Assembly (NCBI GenBank): GCA_013299105.1
Contig: JAAFJY010000005.1
Coordinates: 62,001 to 126,000 of the forward strand
Source: Chitinophagales bacterium
GTDB lineage: Bacteria; Bacteroidota; Bacteroidia; Chitinophagales; Saprospiraceae
Direction of reading: 5' to 3'
Length of the DNA stretch: 64,000 nucleotides
Position 1 is the stretch's first letter. Each line of letters starts with the position of its first letter. The notes beneath the pieces were generated by a model. It was not told the DNA's origin and made no database searches. It saw only the letters and a program-made list of their open reading frames with translations. Shown here one piece after another: positions 1 through 7,535 of this stretch. Position numbers and translations under genes: made by a program.

Positions 1-711
1 CAGGGGCCGTAACCAATGCTCACCATTCGGTTTGAATTGCTGCAAGTTTTGGCCATCGTACTTGTAAACGCCTTCGATACCCCGGCCACCAAACCAAATG
101 TGACCATTTTGATCCTCCACCAGGGCTTCAGCACCCAAAGCGGAGTAAACTTGGCTATCCGAAAGCGCACCATATTGATTGCTGATGTGCGTGAAGGTTT
201 TGCCATCGTATCGGTGCAGGCCATGCGAGGTACCCAACCAATATACCCCGGTTCGATCTTGCAGAATACTGTTTACACTGTTCTCGACTGGGTGCGTCGC
301 CCCATAGGAGTCTCGATAAGTTTTGCGGTAAGCCGTGCGATTTTGGATTTTAGTGATGGGAATGCTGCTGAAAGTTTTGCCGTCGTAGCAAGTCACCCCA
401 TCGGCAGTGCCGAACCAGATCACGCCTTTGTTGTCCTCAAAAATAGTGTTGACATCATTGTGGCTCAAGCCGTCTTCTTCGGAGTATTTGGTAAAATTTT
501 TACCGTCGTAGCGGTAAACGCCGCCGTCTTTGGCACCGTACCAAATGTGGCCAGCGCGGTCTTGTAACATCGGGCTGCTGGCGCTGGAGCTGGTTTTTGC
601 GATGAGCTCGGGGACGGCTTTGGTGTTTTTTGAGGACGAATGCTGCTGATCCTGGGCTTGGCAGGAAGTAAAAAGCAGGATGAAAAGTGCAAAAAGTGTG
701 ATGCGAGGCAT
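1..711 (-). CDS. beta-propeller lipoprotein (two-component regulator propeller repeats), 3' end outside the window
   Basis: The frame stays open from the ATG at 711 to base 1, giving 237 residues with no stop, so the C-terminus is missing. The N-terminus is a lipoprotein signal with lipobox FTSC (Cys17). After a Ser-rich linker come repeats of the form HIWYG..GGVYRYDGKNFT and VIWFGTADGVTCYDGKTF, about 40 residues each. This is the blade signature of the 'two-component regulator propeller' family (Reg_prop). In hybrid sensor kinases such blades form the periplasmic sensing domain; here they are attached to a lipid anchor, so the protein is probably a periplasmic or surface binding protein. It is a paralogue of the next leftward gene. 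No enzymatic motif is visible and the ligand is unknown. Confidence 0.85.
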   Translation of the reverse strand, partial: MPRITLFALFILLFTSCQAQDQQHSSSKNTKAVPELIAKTSSSASSPMLQDRAGHIWYGAKDGGVYRYDGKNFTKYSEEDGLSHNDVNTIFEDNKGVIWFGTADGVTCYDGKTFSSIPITKIQNRTAYRKTYRDSYGATHPVENSVNSILQDRTGVYWLGTSHGLHRYDGKTFTHISNQYGALSDSQVYSALGAEALVEDQNGHIWFGGRGIEGVYKYDGQNLQQFKPNGEHWLRPL

Positions 712-1094
712 GGAGAAAAATTAAAGGTTGAATATTTTTTGAAAACTTCGGAGAAAAGCGATCTCGACAATCAAGCAAGGTTTTTGTCTAAACCGAATTT
801 TTGTCTAAACCAGAATTTTCAGAATTTCAGAATTGTAGAATTACTTGCATGACGTTGACCAAGACAGAATTTGAAAGAATTTCAGAATGGGCCCGCTTCG
901 CGGTCAAAAGGCATCATGCTGGCGGGGGCTGTAGGCCCCTAAGGTCGGTAGCATGAATGTCCGCATCATGTTCAGCGGGGCCGTAGGTCCCTAATGTTGG
1001 TCAGTCAACGTCACGCGAGCAATCATGTTCATGACAAAAATCACAACTAGAGAAACTTTTCCGAAGTTTCCAGTAGGCTAAGTATTACAAGCTC
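712..1094. other. intergenic region with short repeats
   Basis: Gene-free stretch between two paralogous propeller lipoprotein genes. It holds the GTTGAC/GTCAAC motifs near 853 and 1012 that recur in other intergenic repeats of the window, a palindromic CCCGCTTCGCGG near 891, and the REP-like pair listed separately. No coding potential is seen. Confidence 0.6.
911..1003. repeat. REP-like direct repeat pair with internal palindrome
   Basis: Two imperfect copies of about 42 bp begin at 911 and 963 (period 52). Both start GCATCATG and contain a GC-rich core of the form GGGGCYGTAGGYCCCTAA. The core is itself a small palindrome (GGGGCY..GTAG..GYCCC). I saw no third copy in the window. Confidence 0.6.
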
Positions 1095-2195
1095 TTACCA
1101 AAATTTAGTAAAAGTTTTTCCATCATATTTGGTCAAGCTAGTGTTTCTTCCGCCTATCCAAAGATGCTTATTGCGGTCTTCAAAAACAGTAAAAATCGCG
1201 TTGTTGGATAAACCGTCTGTTGTGGTAAAATTCTTCAACTTTTTACCATCGTAACGCCAAACTCCGCCTGTAGATTGACGTTTTGATACATCGTCGGCTT
1301 CCGTACCAAACCAAATATTCCCTGCGTTATCTTGTATCATTGAATAGACAACAGCCTCCTTCAGTCCAAGACTAGTCAATTGACTGGTAAAATTTTTTCC
1401 GTCAAATTGGTAAACGCCATCACCAGCTCGGTTTCCTACCCAAATATTTCCTTTACTGTCCTCGAAAATGCTATAAAACCACTTTAAATTATTGGGTTGA
1501 TAATTAACAAGTTCCGAGCCATCGAAACAATAAACACCTTCAGCCCTGGTTGTGAACCAAATGTTTCCTTTTTTATCCTCTATCATACCTATCACATTTT
1601 TAGGGTTGAATTTTTTGGCGTTGACGAGATTCGGATTGTCTATAAACCAGGTAAATTCTTTCCCATCATAACAGAAAACACCACTTTCACTTGCAAACCA
1701 AAACATTCCTTTTTTATCTTGTAAAATGGTATTCACAAAAATATTTGAAGCTTGTACCTTTTCAAAATTTCCAATTTGATTTTCATTGAAGGTGATTGGT
1801 ATCTGGGAAAACGTTTTTCCATCAAAACAAGATAAACCATGGTCAGTACCAAACCATATTTTTCCTGTTTTATCCTGCAACATAGCAAACACGCCATTAC
1901 TCAGCAGCCCATCTTTGGTCGTGAAATTGGTAAAAGTTTTACCGTCATACCGATAAACGCCATTTCCGGTGGTAGCAAACCAAAGATTCATAGTTCGGTC
2001 TTGGATGACCCGATGAACGTTGTCGCCTTCATTTGAACTATGCGGCCTCATTAGTTTTGCTTGTTCTACCGAAATAGCCGCTTGTTGTTTTGTTTTTAAC
2101 TGCCCACTGCAAGTAAATAAAAACATGGTCCCCAAAATGATTGAGTACCGACTTAGGTGTTTACAGATTTTCATATTCATGAAGTTGTGCTGCAA
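1095..2195 (-). CDS. beta-propeller lipoprotein (two-component regulator propeller repeats)
   Basis: A 366-residue protein with a signal ending in the lipobox LFTC. Residues from about 55 onward form seven or so blades, each carrying IWFGT or similar followed by GVYRYDGKTFTNF. The spacing and the YDGK(T/N)FT motif define Reg_prop repeats. Unlike SusR-type hybrid two-component systems there is no transmembrane kinase portion, so it cannot signal by itself; a role in ligand binding at the outer membrane or periplasm is an inference. It is a paralogue of the gene at the left edge, suggesting tandem duplication. Translation may begin at Met6 or Met8 instead of Met1, since the signal peptide is more typical from there. 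Confidence 0.85.
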   Translation of the reverse strand: MQHNFMNMKICKHLSRYSIILGTMFLFTCSGQLKTKQQAAISVEQAKLMRPHSSNEGDNVHRVIQDRTMNLWFATTGNGVYRYDGKTFTNFTTKDGLLSNGVFAMLQDKTGKIWFGTDHGLSCFDGKTFSQIPITFNENQIGNFEKVQASNIFVNTILQDKKGMFWFASESGVFCYDGKEFTWFIDNPNLVNAKKFNPKNVIGMIEDKKGNIWFTTRAEGVYCFDGSELVNYQPNNLKWFYSIFEDSKGNIWVGNRAGDGVYQFDGKNFTSQLTSLGLKEAVVYSMIQDNAGNIWFGTEADDVSKRQSTGGVWRYDGKKLKNFTTTDGLSNNAIFTVFEDRNKHLWIGGRNTSLTKYDGKTFTKFW

Positions 2196-2286
2196 TTTTT
2201 TGTTATCACGCGAGTCTGTGGATACGCGTTACAAACGCGTGTAAAATGGTTCCGGTCAGAGACCTGGAACCAGCGTTGAATCAAAA

Positions 2287-2331
2287 CAAAAAAAGCCGAA
2301 CAGCGAAGGCAATAAGCCCCTTTGTCCGGCC
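2287..2331 (-). terminator. rho-independent terminator of the Cys-rich protein gene
   Basis: Read leftward: an imperfect stem GCCGGACAAAGG pairing with CCTTCGCTGTTCGGC (a three-base bulge), followed by seven T. It lies 20 bp after the stop codon of the 125-residue Cys-rich protein. Confidence 0.6.
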
Positions 2332-2351
2332 CTTTCTGACAACAAAAATAT

Positions 2352-2729
2352 TTACTTTTTGTCCACACTGGCAATCACCGCAGTTTTGGCGGGCTTGTTG
2401 GCAGCTGTAGTGGCTTGAGCTTTAGGCGCGTTGCAGCAGGCTTTCTCAGTGCTCTTTTTGGCATTCGACTGGGAGAATGGATCGTAGTTCACGGCTTGGG
2501 CATTGCTGTAGCTGGCGATTTTTGAGCTGGCTTCAGCGCTGGTAGCACAAGCTTTTTCGGATTTAATTTCACAACCTGGATCGCCAGGCTTACAACCAGG
2601 GGGGCAGTTTTTCACCTCGGCAGTTGTACAAGCTTTGGCGCAAGCCTTCGCGCAAGAACCGCTTTGGGCCAACAGTGAACCAGTACTTACGGCGCTGAAA
2701 AACAGCAACATCATCATCATTTTTTTCAT
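2352..2729 (-). CDS. small secreted Cys/Ala/Lys-rich protein
   Basis: A 125-residue protein with a clear Sec signal peptide (cleavage likely after LLAQ, near residue 22). The mature part has about 11 cysteines: CAKACAKAC near the start, NCPPGCKPGDPGCE in the middle and ACC near residue 98, followed by an Ala/Lys-rich tail. I recognise no family. The Cys spacing could bind metal or undergo disulfide exchange, but nothing proves it. It is divergent from a histidine kinase whose periplasmic part also contains four cysteines, with both -7 promoter elements in the 160-bp gap, so co-regulation is plausible. Confidence 0.75.
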   Translation of the reverse strand: MKKMMMMLLFFSAVSTGSLLAQSGSCAKACAKACTTAEVKNCPPGCKPGDPGCEIKSEKACATSAEASSKIASYSNAQAVNYDPFSQSNAKKSTEKACCNAPKAQATTAANKPAKTAVIASVDKK

Positions 2730-2783
2730 GACGGTTTGAAATTTGTAGGTGCTACGCTAAGGCACCTGGATGAATTGATGCTG

Positions 2784-2791
2784 CAAAGTTA
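2784..2791 (-). promoter_or_regulatory. Bacteroidota -7 element
   Basis: On the minus strand the sequence reads TAACTTTG, an exact match to TAnnTTTG, 54 bp before the start of the Cys-rich protein gene. No convincing -33 TTG was found. Confidence 0.45.
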
Positions 2792-2812
2792 GGGGCAGAC
2801 TTGCTACGGGGC

Positions 2813-2842
2813 TGTTACCCACTTGTTATCGACTTGTTATCG
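2813..2842. promoter_or_regulatory. three tandem 11-bp-spaced TGTTA repeats (candidate response-regulator operator)
   Basis: TGTTAC at 2813, TGTTAT at 2824 and TGTTAT at 2835 are spaced exactly 11 bp apart, with ACTTGTTATCG perfectly duplicated at 2821 and 2832. Direct repeats at one helical turn are the usual binding mode of OmpR-family regulators (family knowledge). The site ends 36 bp before the kinase -7 element and lies between two divergent promoters. A related pair precedes the second kinase gene near 50357. Confidence 0.55.
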
Positions 2843-2877
2843 CTTCAATCGTGCTGGATTTTGGATTGATTTTGCAG

Positions 2878-2885
2878 TAACTTTG
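2878..2885 (+). promoter_or_regulatory. -7 element placed for a leaderless transcript
   Basis: TAACTTTG matches TAnnTTTG and is followed by only four bases (AACC) before the kinase ATG. A TTTG at about 2860 could serve as the -33 element, though the spacing is short. If used, transcription would begin at or next to the start codon. Confidence 0.45.
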
Positions 2886-2889
2886 AACC

Positions 2890-4116
2890 ATGAAATTCAA
2901 GATCAATCAACCAATGGCTTTGCTGATGGCCTCTATCTTGGCGGTGGTGGGGCTGGTCGTTTTCCAGCTCAGTTGGATGTTTCATACCCACAAGCTCACC
3001 GAGGAATTGTTTGAGGAAAGGGTGTGCATGGCCATGTGCTCGGCCATTGAAAAACACGAGAATGGCGAAAACAGCAATTTTGCAGCTTGCGGACCAGGCC
3101 AGGGTACAGAAAAACAACTGGCTGCTGGCACCATCGAAGACCCGGCTTTCAATCACATCTTGCGTAATTCCCTGAGCGAGTACAACGTCAATTTACCGTA
3201 TCAACTGCGCAGTCCTGAGGATCAAAGTAGTAACAGCCCGGGTACTTATTCTTGCAAAGTACCTGTAAGCAACACCAACAATGCCAACAACCCCGCTTAT
3301 GTGCGGCTGGATTTCCCCGGTAAAAGCCTGTTCATGATGAAACGGATGCAGGCGACAGTGGTGGCGACCTTCTTGATTCTGTTGTTTACGATCCTGGTTT
3401 TGTTGTACGCCAATTGGGCGCTCTTGAAGCAAAAAAGGCTTTTGCAAACCAACGTTGACTTTTTCAACAACATGGCCCACGAGTTCCGCACCCCCCTGGC
3501 CAATATGCGCCTGGCCCTCAATATGCTGACCAAAAAAAACCAAGACTTGCAGGCCAATCCGCTGGTAGACACTCTGCGCAGCGAAAATAAGCGCATGATG
3601 AATGAGGTGGAAAGGGTGCTGTACCTGGCCAAACCACAAGAGGGCGATTTTGCCCTGAAAAAAGAACAAATCCAGATCCTTCCCCTACTGAACAGCGTAG
3701 TGCAGGACCTGAACATGAAAATCGAAGCCCGCCAAGCCAAAGTAGAAATCGAAGCCATGCCCCCCGAACTGAGCTTTGAAGGCGACCGCCAACACTTGTA
3801 CAATGTATTCCGCAACCTGGTCGAAAACGCCCTCAAATACAATCAATCTGAACATCCCGAAATCAAGTTGGCCGCTTTAGCTACTGAAAAAGGCATCATG
3901 GTCAGCGTGGAAGACAATGGCATTGGCATCCCAGCCCACCAGAAATCACAAATTTTTGAACGCTTCCAAAGGGCGCACCAAGGCGACCAATACGAAAAAG
4001 GTTTCGGCTTGGGCTTGGCTTATGTAAAGTGCATCGTCAAATTGCACCAGGGCTTCGTGAGAGTCAACAGCGAAGTGAACAAGGGCAGCCGTTTTGAATT
4101 GTTTTTACCCGCCTAA
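2890..4116 (+). CDS. sensor histidine kinase (HisKA/HATPase_c)
   Basis: A 408-residue membrane kinase. Transmembrane segments lie at about 9-30 and 155-175, enclosing a periplasmic region of about 125 residues that contains four cysteines (46, 50, 67, 122). The dimerisation box NNMAHEFRTPLANM places the phosphoacceptor at His197. The ATP-binding domain shows the N box RNLVENALKYN (about 308-318), G1 DNGIGIP and G2 GFGLGLAYV. There is no HAMP domain and no fused receiver. It is followed after 10 bp by an OmpR-type regulator, so the two form one operon. The pair is paralogous to the kinase/regulator pair near 50.5-52.5 kb. The signal is unknown; the cysteines make redox or metal sensing worth considering. 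Confidence 0.92.
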   Translation: MKFKINQPMALLMASILAVVGLVVFQLSWMFHTHKLTEELFEERVCMAMCSAIEKHENGENSNFAACGPGQGTEKQLAAGTIEDPAFNHILRNSLSEYNVNLPYQLRSPEDQSSNSPGTYSCKVPVSNTNNANNPAYVRLDFPGKSLFMMKRMQATVVATFLILLFTILVLLYANWALLKQKRLLQTNVDFFNNMAHEFRTPLANMRLALNMLTKKNQDLQANPLVDTLRSENKRMMNEVERVLYLAKPQEGDFALKKEQIQILPLLNSVVQDLNMKIEARQAKVEIEAMPPELSFEGDRQHLYNVFRNLVENALKYNQSEHPEIKLAALATEKGIMVSVEDNGIGIPAHQKSQIFERFQRAHQGDQYEKGFGLGLAYVKCIVKLHQGFVRVNSEVNKGSRFELFLPA

Positions 4117-4126
4117 GCTGTAATGA

Positions 4127-4840
4127 ATGCGTAGTACTGCCAAAATTTTATTGGTCGAAGACGACCTCTCAATGGGTTTTCTACTGAGTGAATACCTGGA
4201 AAGCGAGGGTTTCGAAGTAAAATTGTGCCGCGATGGCGAAAGCGGCCTGGCTGCTTTTCAACGAGCGGAGTTCGACCTCTGCATCTTGGACGTAATGATG
4301 CCAAAAATGGATGGTTTTGCCCTCGCCCAAGCCATTCGAAAGCTCAATTTGCAGGCTTCGATCCTTTTTTTGACTGCTCGTTCGCTCAAAGACGACAAAC
4401 TCAAGGGCTTCGAGCTAGGTGCTGAAGATTATGTGTGCAAACCTTTTGACGAGGAAGAATTGCTCTGCCGCATCAAGGTTTTATTGCGCCGTAAAACGAC
4501 AGAAATCAATTCTTCGACACAATTATTTACACTTGGTAATTATCGTTTTGACTACACCAAACAGGAACTGAGCCTAGACAAAGAAGTATGGCGTCTCACC
4601 GAAACCGAAACCGAGGTGCTGCGCCTTTTGTGCGAAAACCAAAACCAAATTCTGCGCCGCGACGATGCAGTGGAAAAAATTTATGGCAAACGGGACTACT
4701 TCCTGGGTCGCAGCTTTGATGTGTTCATTTCAAAACTAAGAAAGTTGTTGCAGCAAGACCCCCAGATCCGCATCGAGAATGTGTACAAAGTTGGATTCAT
4801 CCTCCAAGTAGGGGAGCATGTTGACGAGCCGAGGATTTGA
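4127..4840 (+). CDS. OmpR/PhoB-family response regulator
   Basis: A 237-residue regulator with an N-terminal receiver (VEDD acidic pair at 10-13, phosphoacceptor Asp55 in CILDVMMP, switch residues in FLTARS, Lys in VCKPF) and a C-terminal winged helix (about 135-230) ending in the RxxDVFISKLRK recognition-helix pattern. It is cotranscribed with the preceding kinase and is its evident partner. Its closest visible relative in the window is the regulator near 51.8 kb: both share the unusual stretches DLCILDVM and FLGRSxDVFIS. Binding to the tandem TGTTA repeats upstream of the kinase gene is an inference. Confidence 0.93.
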   Translation: MRSTAKILLVEDDLSMGFLLSEYLESEGFEVKLCRDGESGLAAFQRAEFDLCILDVMMPKMDGFALAQAIRKLNLQASILFLTARSLKDDKLKGFELGAEDYVCKPFDEEELLCRIKVLLRRKTTEINSSTQLFTLGNYRFDYTKQELSLDKEVWRLTETETEVLRLLCENQNQILRRDDAVEKIYGKRDYFLGRSFDVFISKLRKLLQQDPQIRIENVYKVGFILQVGEHVDEPRI

Positions 4841-5243
4841 CTGTTTACCCTCTTTTCTCAAGTAAGTTCTCAATACGTTTTCAAGACAATCGAAAAGTCA
4901 ACTTTGGAGTCCTTTGAGGAAGCTGTAAACGATCAGATTGATCCTCCGCAGCTTTTCTGATACTATATACGGTCGTCCAAAAATCTATTCCCCACTGATC
5001 TTGAGGCGAGCAAAAGTTCGGAGAACTTTGACGTTTGTAGCCACAGCGACGGGGCCTCAATTGGCACTTCGGATGAAGTGCGACGTTTAAAAAATCCTAT
5101 TTAACATCGCACTTCATCCGAAGTGCCCATACGCCCTCGGTACCACTAGCTACAAACGTCTCTCTTCCCCGAAGAAAAGCGCTATCGGAGATACGGATTG
5201 AGAACTTACCTCCTCAACTCCTAAACCTCTCAACTCCTAAACA
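4841..5243. other. intergenic region with large nested palindrome
   Basis: No gene is seen. The stretch contains the double palindrome listed separately and, at its right end, low-complexity runs of CTCAACTCCTAAAC that are also found in other intergenic regions of the window. Confidence 0.6.
5030..5160. repeat. nested inverted repeat capable of cruciform formation
   Basis: Outer arms GACGTTTGTAGC (5030-5041) and its exact complement (5149-5160) enclose inner arms of 21 perfectly complementary bases (5063-5083 and 5107-5127) around a 23-bp A/T-rich loop. Each inner arm is itself a hairpin, GCACTTC-GGAT-GAAGTGC. It lies between the convergent ends of the regulator gene and the YD-repeat-like lipoprotein gene. 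Confidence 0.8.
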
Positions 5244-5990
5244 TTATTCATAAACATAAGTATAAACCTGACCATCCTCTTCAATTTTGAGGGGAAAGCC
5301 TTGCCCGTTGTATTGGGTGATTTTGCGGGTAAAGGTATTCGTAAATCCATCTGGTCCATTGGTCGCCGTTGACGACAAAACGTTGTTAGGACTTTGGTTG
5401 TAAGCGGTAACCAGACCTGGGCGTTGACGGATGTTAAATAAAGGGTTGCGCTGATCGTCGTAAGTGTAGGTCGTGGTCATGTCCAATTCCTTGGCTTTAA
5501 TCAGGTTGCCTTTTGAGTCATACTCATACTCCCCATAAACCTTGGGTTCAGAGGCAAAAATGGTGACTTTCACCACCTTGTTTTGGGCATTGTATGTAAA
5601 TTCGGTGTATGATTTTTCGCGCTTCAAGCGAAAAATGCGGCCTTTGTCGTCGTATTCATATTGGGTGTTACTGCGTAGGCCCGATTTGGGATCGCAGTGG
5701 GCACTGATGCTAGAAAACATCATGCGCGAAACTGATTTTTCTTCGACCACTTTGTTGTTGGCCAAAACATACTCTATTTCTTCGCTGGGGTTGTTTTCGC
5801 AAACGAAAAAGCTTTTTTCACTTTTCAGCACATCATTTTCGTAAGTAAAGACCTGTTGGAGTTTGTTGCCTTGTTTGATCGCTTTCAATTTGGACAATGG
5901 ATCCAATAAAGTATCATTTGGTTCACACGAAAAAAGACTGAGGGCCAAGAGGCTGATAAATAGCATTGGTTTCATAGCAATGGTTTTCAA
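5244..5990 (-). CDS. lipoprotein with YD-repeat-like strands
   Basis: A 248-residue protein with a lipoprotein signal (lipobox LFSC, Cys22). The body carries repeated short strands such as YEYDDKGRI, FTYNAQNKV, YEYDSKGNL and YTYDDQRNP, the pattern of RHS/YD-type beta repeats found in many Bacteroidota lipoproteins of unknown function. No Rhs core or toxin domain is present and the protein is far too short for a polymorphic toxin. It is monocistronic. The start could be Met1 or Met6; both precede the hydrophobic segment. Function unknown. Confidence 0.75.
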   Translation of the reverse strand: MKTIAMKPMLFISLLALSLFSCEPNDTLLDPLSKLKAIKQGNKLQQVFTYENDVLKSEKSFFVCENNPSEEIEYVLANNKVVEEKSVSRMMFSSISAHCDPKSGLRSNTQYEYDDKGRIFRLKREKSYTEFTYNAQNKVVKVTIFASEPKVYGEYEYDSKGNLIKAKELDMTTTYTYDDQRNPLFNIRQRPGLVTAYNQSPNNVLSSTATNGPDGFTNTFTRKITQYNGQGFPLKIEEDGQVYTYVYE

Positions 5991-6072
5991 GTTTAGACAG
6001 CAGGCCTATTGTTAAACGTTGGAAAGAGCAAGAGATTTCTGAAAATTATCAAGGAGCGAACCCGAAAGCTGC

Positions 6073-6080
6073 TACCTTTG
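6073..6080 (+). promoter_or_regulatory. Bacteroidota -7 element before tesB
   Basis: TACCTTTG matches TAnnTTTG and lies 25 bp before the GTG start of the thioesterase gene. No clear -33 element. Confidence 0.4.
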
Positions 6081-6105
6081 TTTTCTCAAACAAACCACCC
6101 AAACT

Positions 6106-6966
6106 GTGAAACACGTCTCCGAACTACTGCAACTCCTGGAACTGGAGCAACTGGAAGTCAATCTTTTCAGAGGGTATAGCAAAAGTGTGGGCAGCCCCCG
6201 GGTTTTTGGCGGGCAAGTCTTGGCCCAATCCTTGTACGCGGCCATCAAAACCGTTCCTGCGGATCGTTACGTGCATTCCTTGCACTCCTACTTTATCCTG
6301 GCTGGCGACCTCAATCTGCCCATTATTTTTCAGGTAGAAAGCATTCGCGACGGGGGCAGTTTCACGACCCGCCGGGTCAAGGCCATCCAAAAAGGCGAGG
6401 TCATTTTCTTGATGTCGGCTTCGTTTCAATTGGCGCAGGAGGGTTTCGACCATCAGATCAGTGCGCCCAGTGTGTCGCCGCCCGATTGGTTGGTGAGTTG
6501 GGATGAGTTGGTGAGCAAATACGGCGACATGCTGCCCGAAAACATCCGCAGTTTCCTCAATCTGGAGCGCCCCATCGAGTTTCGTCCGGTAGAGTTGACC
6601 AATCCTGCTTTGCCTTCTAAAAGCGACCCCTTTCGCCACGTGTGGATGAAAACCAAGGGCGAGATGCCTATCGATAATCCGTCCATGCAGCAATGTGTTT
6701 TGGCTTATGCTTCAGACTACAACCTGCTCACCACCGCCCTTTTACCCCACGGCAATGAGGCCTCATTTGGCGACATGCAGCTCGCTAGTCTGGATCATAG
6801 CATGTGGTTTCATCGCCCTTTCCGCATGGATGAGTGGCTGCTTTATGCCATCGACAGCCCCAGCGCTTCAGGGGCGCGGGGTTTTACCAGGGGAAATATT
6901 TTCACACAGGAAGGCGTATTGGTCGCCTCGGTGGTGCAAGAAGGGCTGATGCGACGAAAAGGGTGA
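6106..6966 (+). CDS. tesB: acyl-CoA thioesterase II
   Basis: A 286-residue double-hotdog thioesterase that hydrolyses acyl-CoA to free acid and CoA in the cytoplasm. The N-terminal hotdog has the motif RVFGGQVLAQSL (about 28-39) and SFTTRRV; the C-terminal hotdog ends in the family signature ASVVQEGLMR, whose Gln belongs to the Asp-Thr/Ser-Gln catalytic site of TesB. The length matches the family (about 285). The start is GTG; no in-frame ATG precedes the conserved N-terminus. It stands alone, with a -7 element upstream. Confidence 0.93.
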   Translation: MKHVSELLQLLELEQLEVNLFRGYSKSVGSPRVFGGQVLAQSLYAAIKTVPADRYVHSLHSYFILAGDLNLPIIFQVESIRDGGSFTTRRVKAIQKGEVIFLMSASFQLAQEGFDHQISAPSVSPPDWLVSWDELVSKYGDMLPENIRSFLNLERPIEFRPVELTNPALPSKSDPFRHVWMKTKGEMPIDNPSMQQCVLAYASDYNLLTTALLPHGNEASFGDMQLASLDHSMWFHRPFRMDEWLLYAIDSPSASGARGFTRGNIFTQEGVLVASVVQEGLMRRKG

Positions 6967-6987
6967 GAGTTTGGGGCTTTACTGATT

Positions 6988-7404
6988 TTACTCAAAGCGA
7001 AGTCGATATTCTTCGAGCATTGCCGTGGCCTCTTCTACAGTTCTATCTTCTGCTTGCAGTAAGTCAATCAGAATTTCTTGGACTTGCTCTTCGTCTAGTC
7101 CAACCAAGGATGCCATTTTCTTAAAGGAAAACTCTTGATGCGACCAGAGCGCCTGCACAAAATTGCGTTTCTCTAATTCGATGCCTTCTTCACGACCTTC
7201 TTCACGACCTAGTTCGATACCTTGTTCGATACCTTGTACACGGCCTTTCTCGATACCCTCCAGATAGAGGCCATCTTTTTCAATGTCGTAGTGGATATTC
7301 ATGGTTTCCATTTGATTTATGACGATGAGTTCCATGTTGCGTAAACGTGATAAAGTTAACAATTGTTTTTGAAATTTTCTGAGTAAAGTTCCGAGCCACA
7401 GTTA
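6988..7404 (-). pseudogene. 5'-truncated Rpn-family (PD-(D/E)XK) nuclease/transposase-like gene
   Basis: Only the C-terminal third of a recombination-promoting nuclease-like protein remains. The frame continues upstream of the first possible starts (TTG at 7362, ATG at 7335) with family-like sequence, LLRKFQKQLLTLSRLRN, until a stop at 7402-7404. What is left is the end of the core (MELIVINQME, YDIEKDGLYLEGIEKG), the charged GREEG-type repeats and a small helical tail ending EEYRLRFE. The catalytic PD-(D/E)XK part is absent. The upstream side abuts ATCCGT-type repeats, which may mark the breakpoint. A short product from 7335 could still be made. Confidence 0.7.
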
Positions 7405-7535
7405 GCTTTTTTGCCTGCTGCGCAGGCTGGTATTTGGAACACGGATGAGACGGATGAAACGGATGTACACTGATCGCTAACTTGATGTTGACCTTGCGCT
7501 AACCAATGGCCATGGCCAATTAATTCACTCCATTT
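7405..7535. repeat. GGATGA-type dispersed repeat with palindrome
   Basis: Contains the palindrome GCCTGCTGCGCAGGC near 7412, then an ACACGGATGAGACGGATGAAACGGATG run (7440-7466) and a TTGATGTTGACC motif. The same modules, in other order and orientation, occur near 7991-8090, 52.7-53.0 kb and 54.0-54.35 kb. Confidence 0.6.

Noticed and set aside
16-567. Rightward open frame of 183 codons at the left edge
   Set aside because: It is the antisense of the propeller lipoprotein gene, whose repeats and signal peptide are convincing; the rightward product has no family features.
5244-5990. YD-repeat lipoprotein considered as an Rhs toxin
   Set aside because: Too short, no Rhs core-associated protease motif, no C-terminal toxin and no immunity gene.
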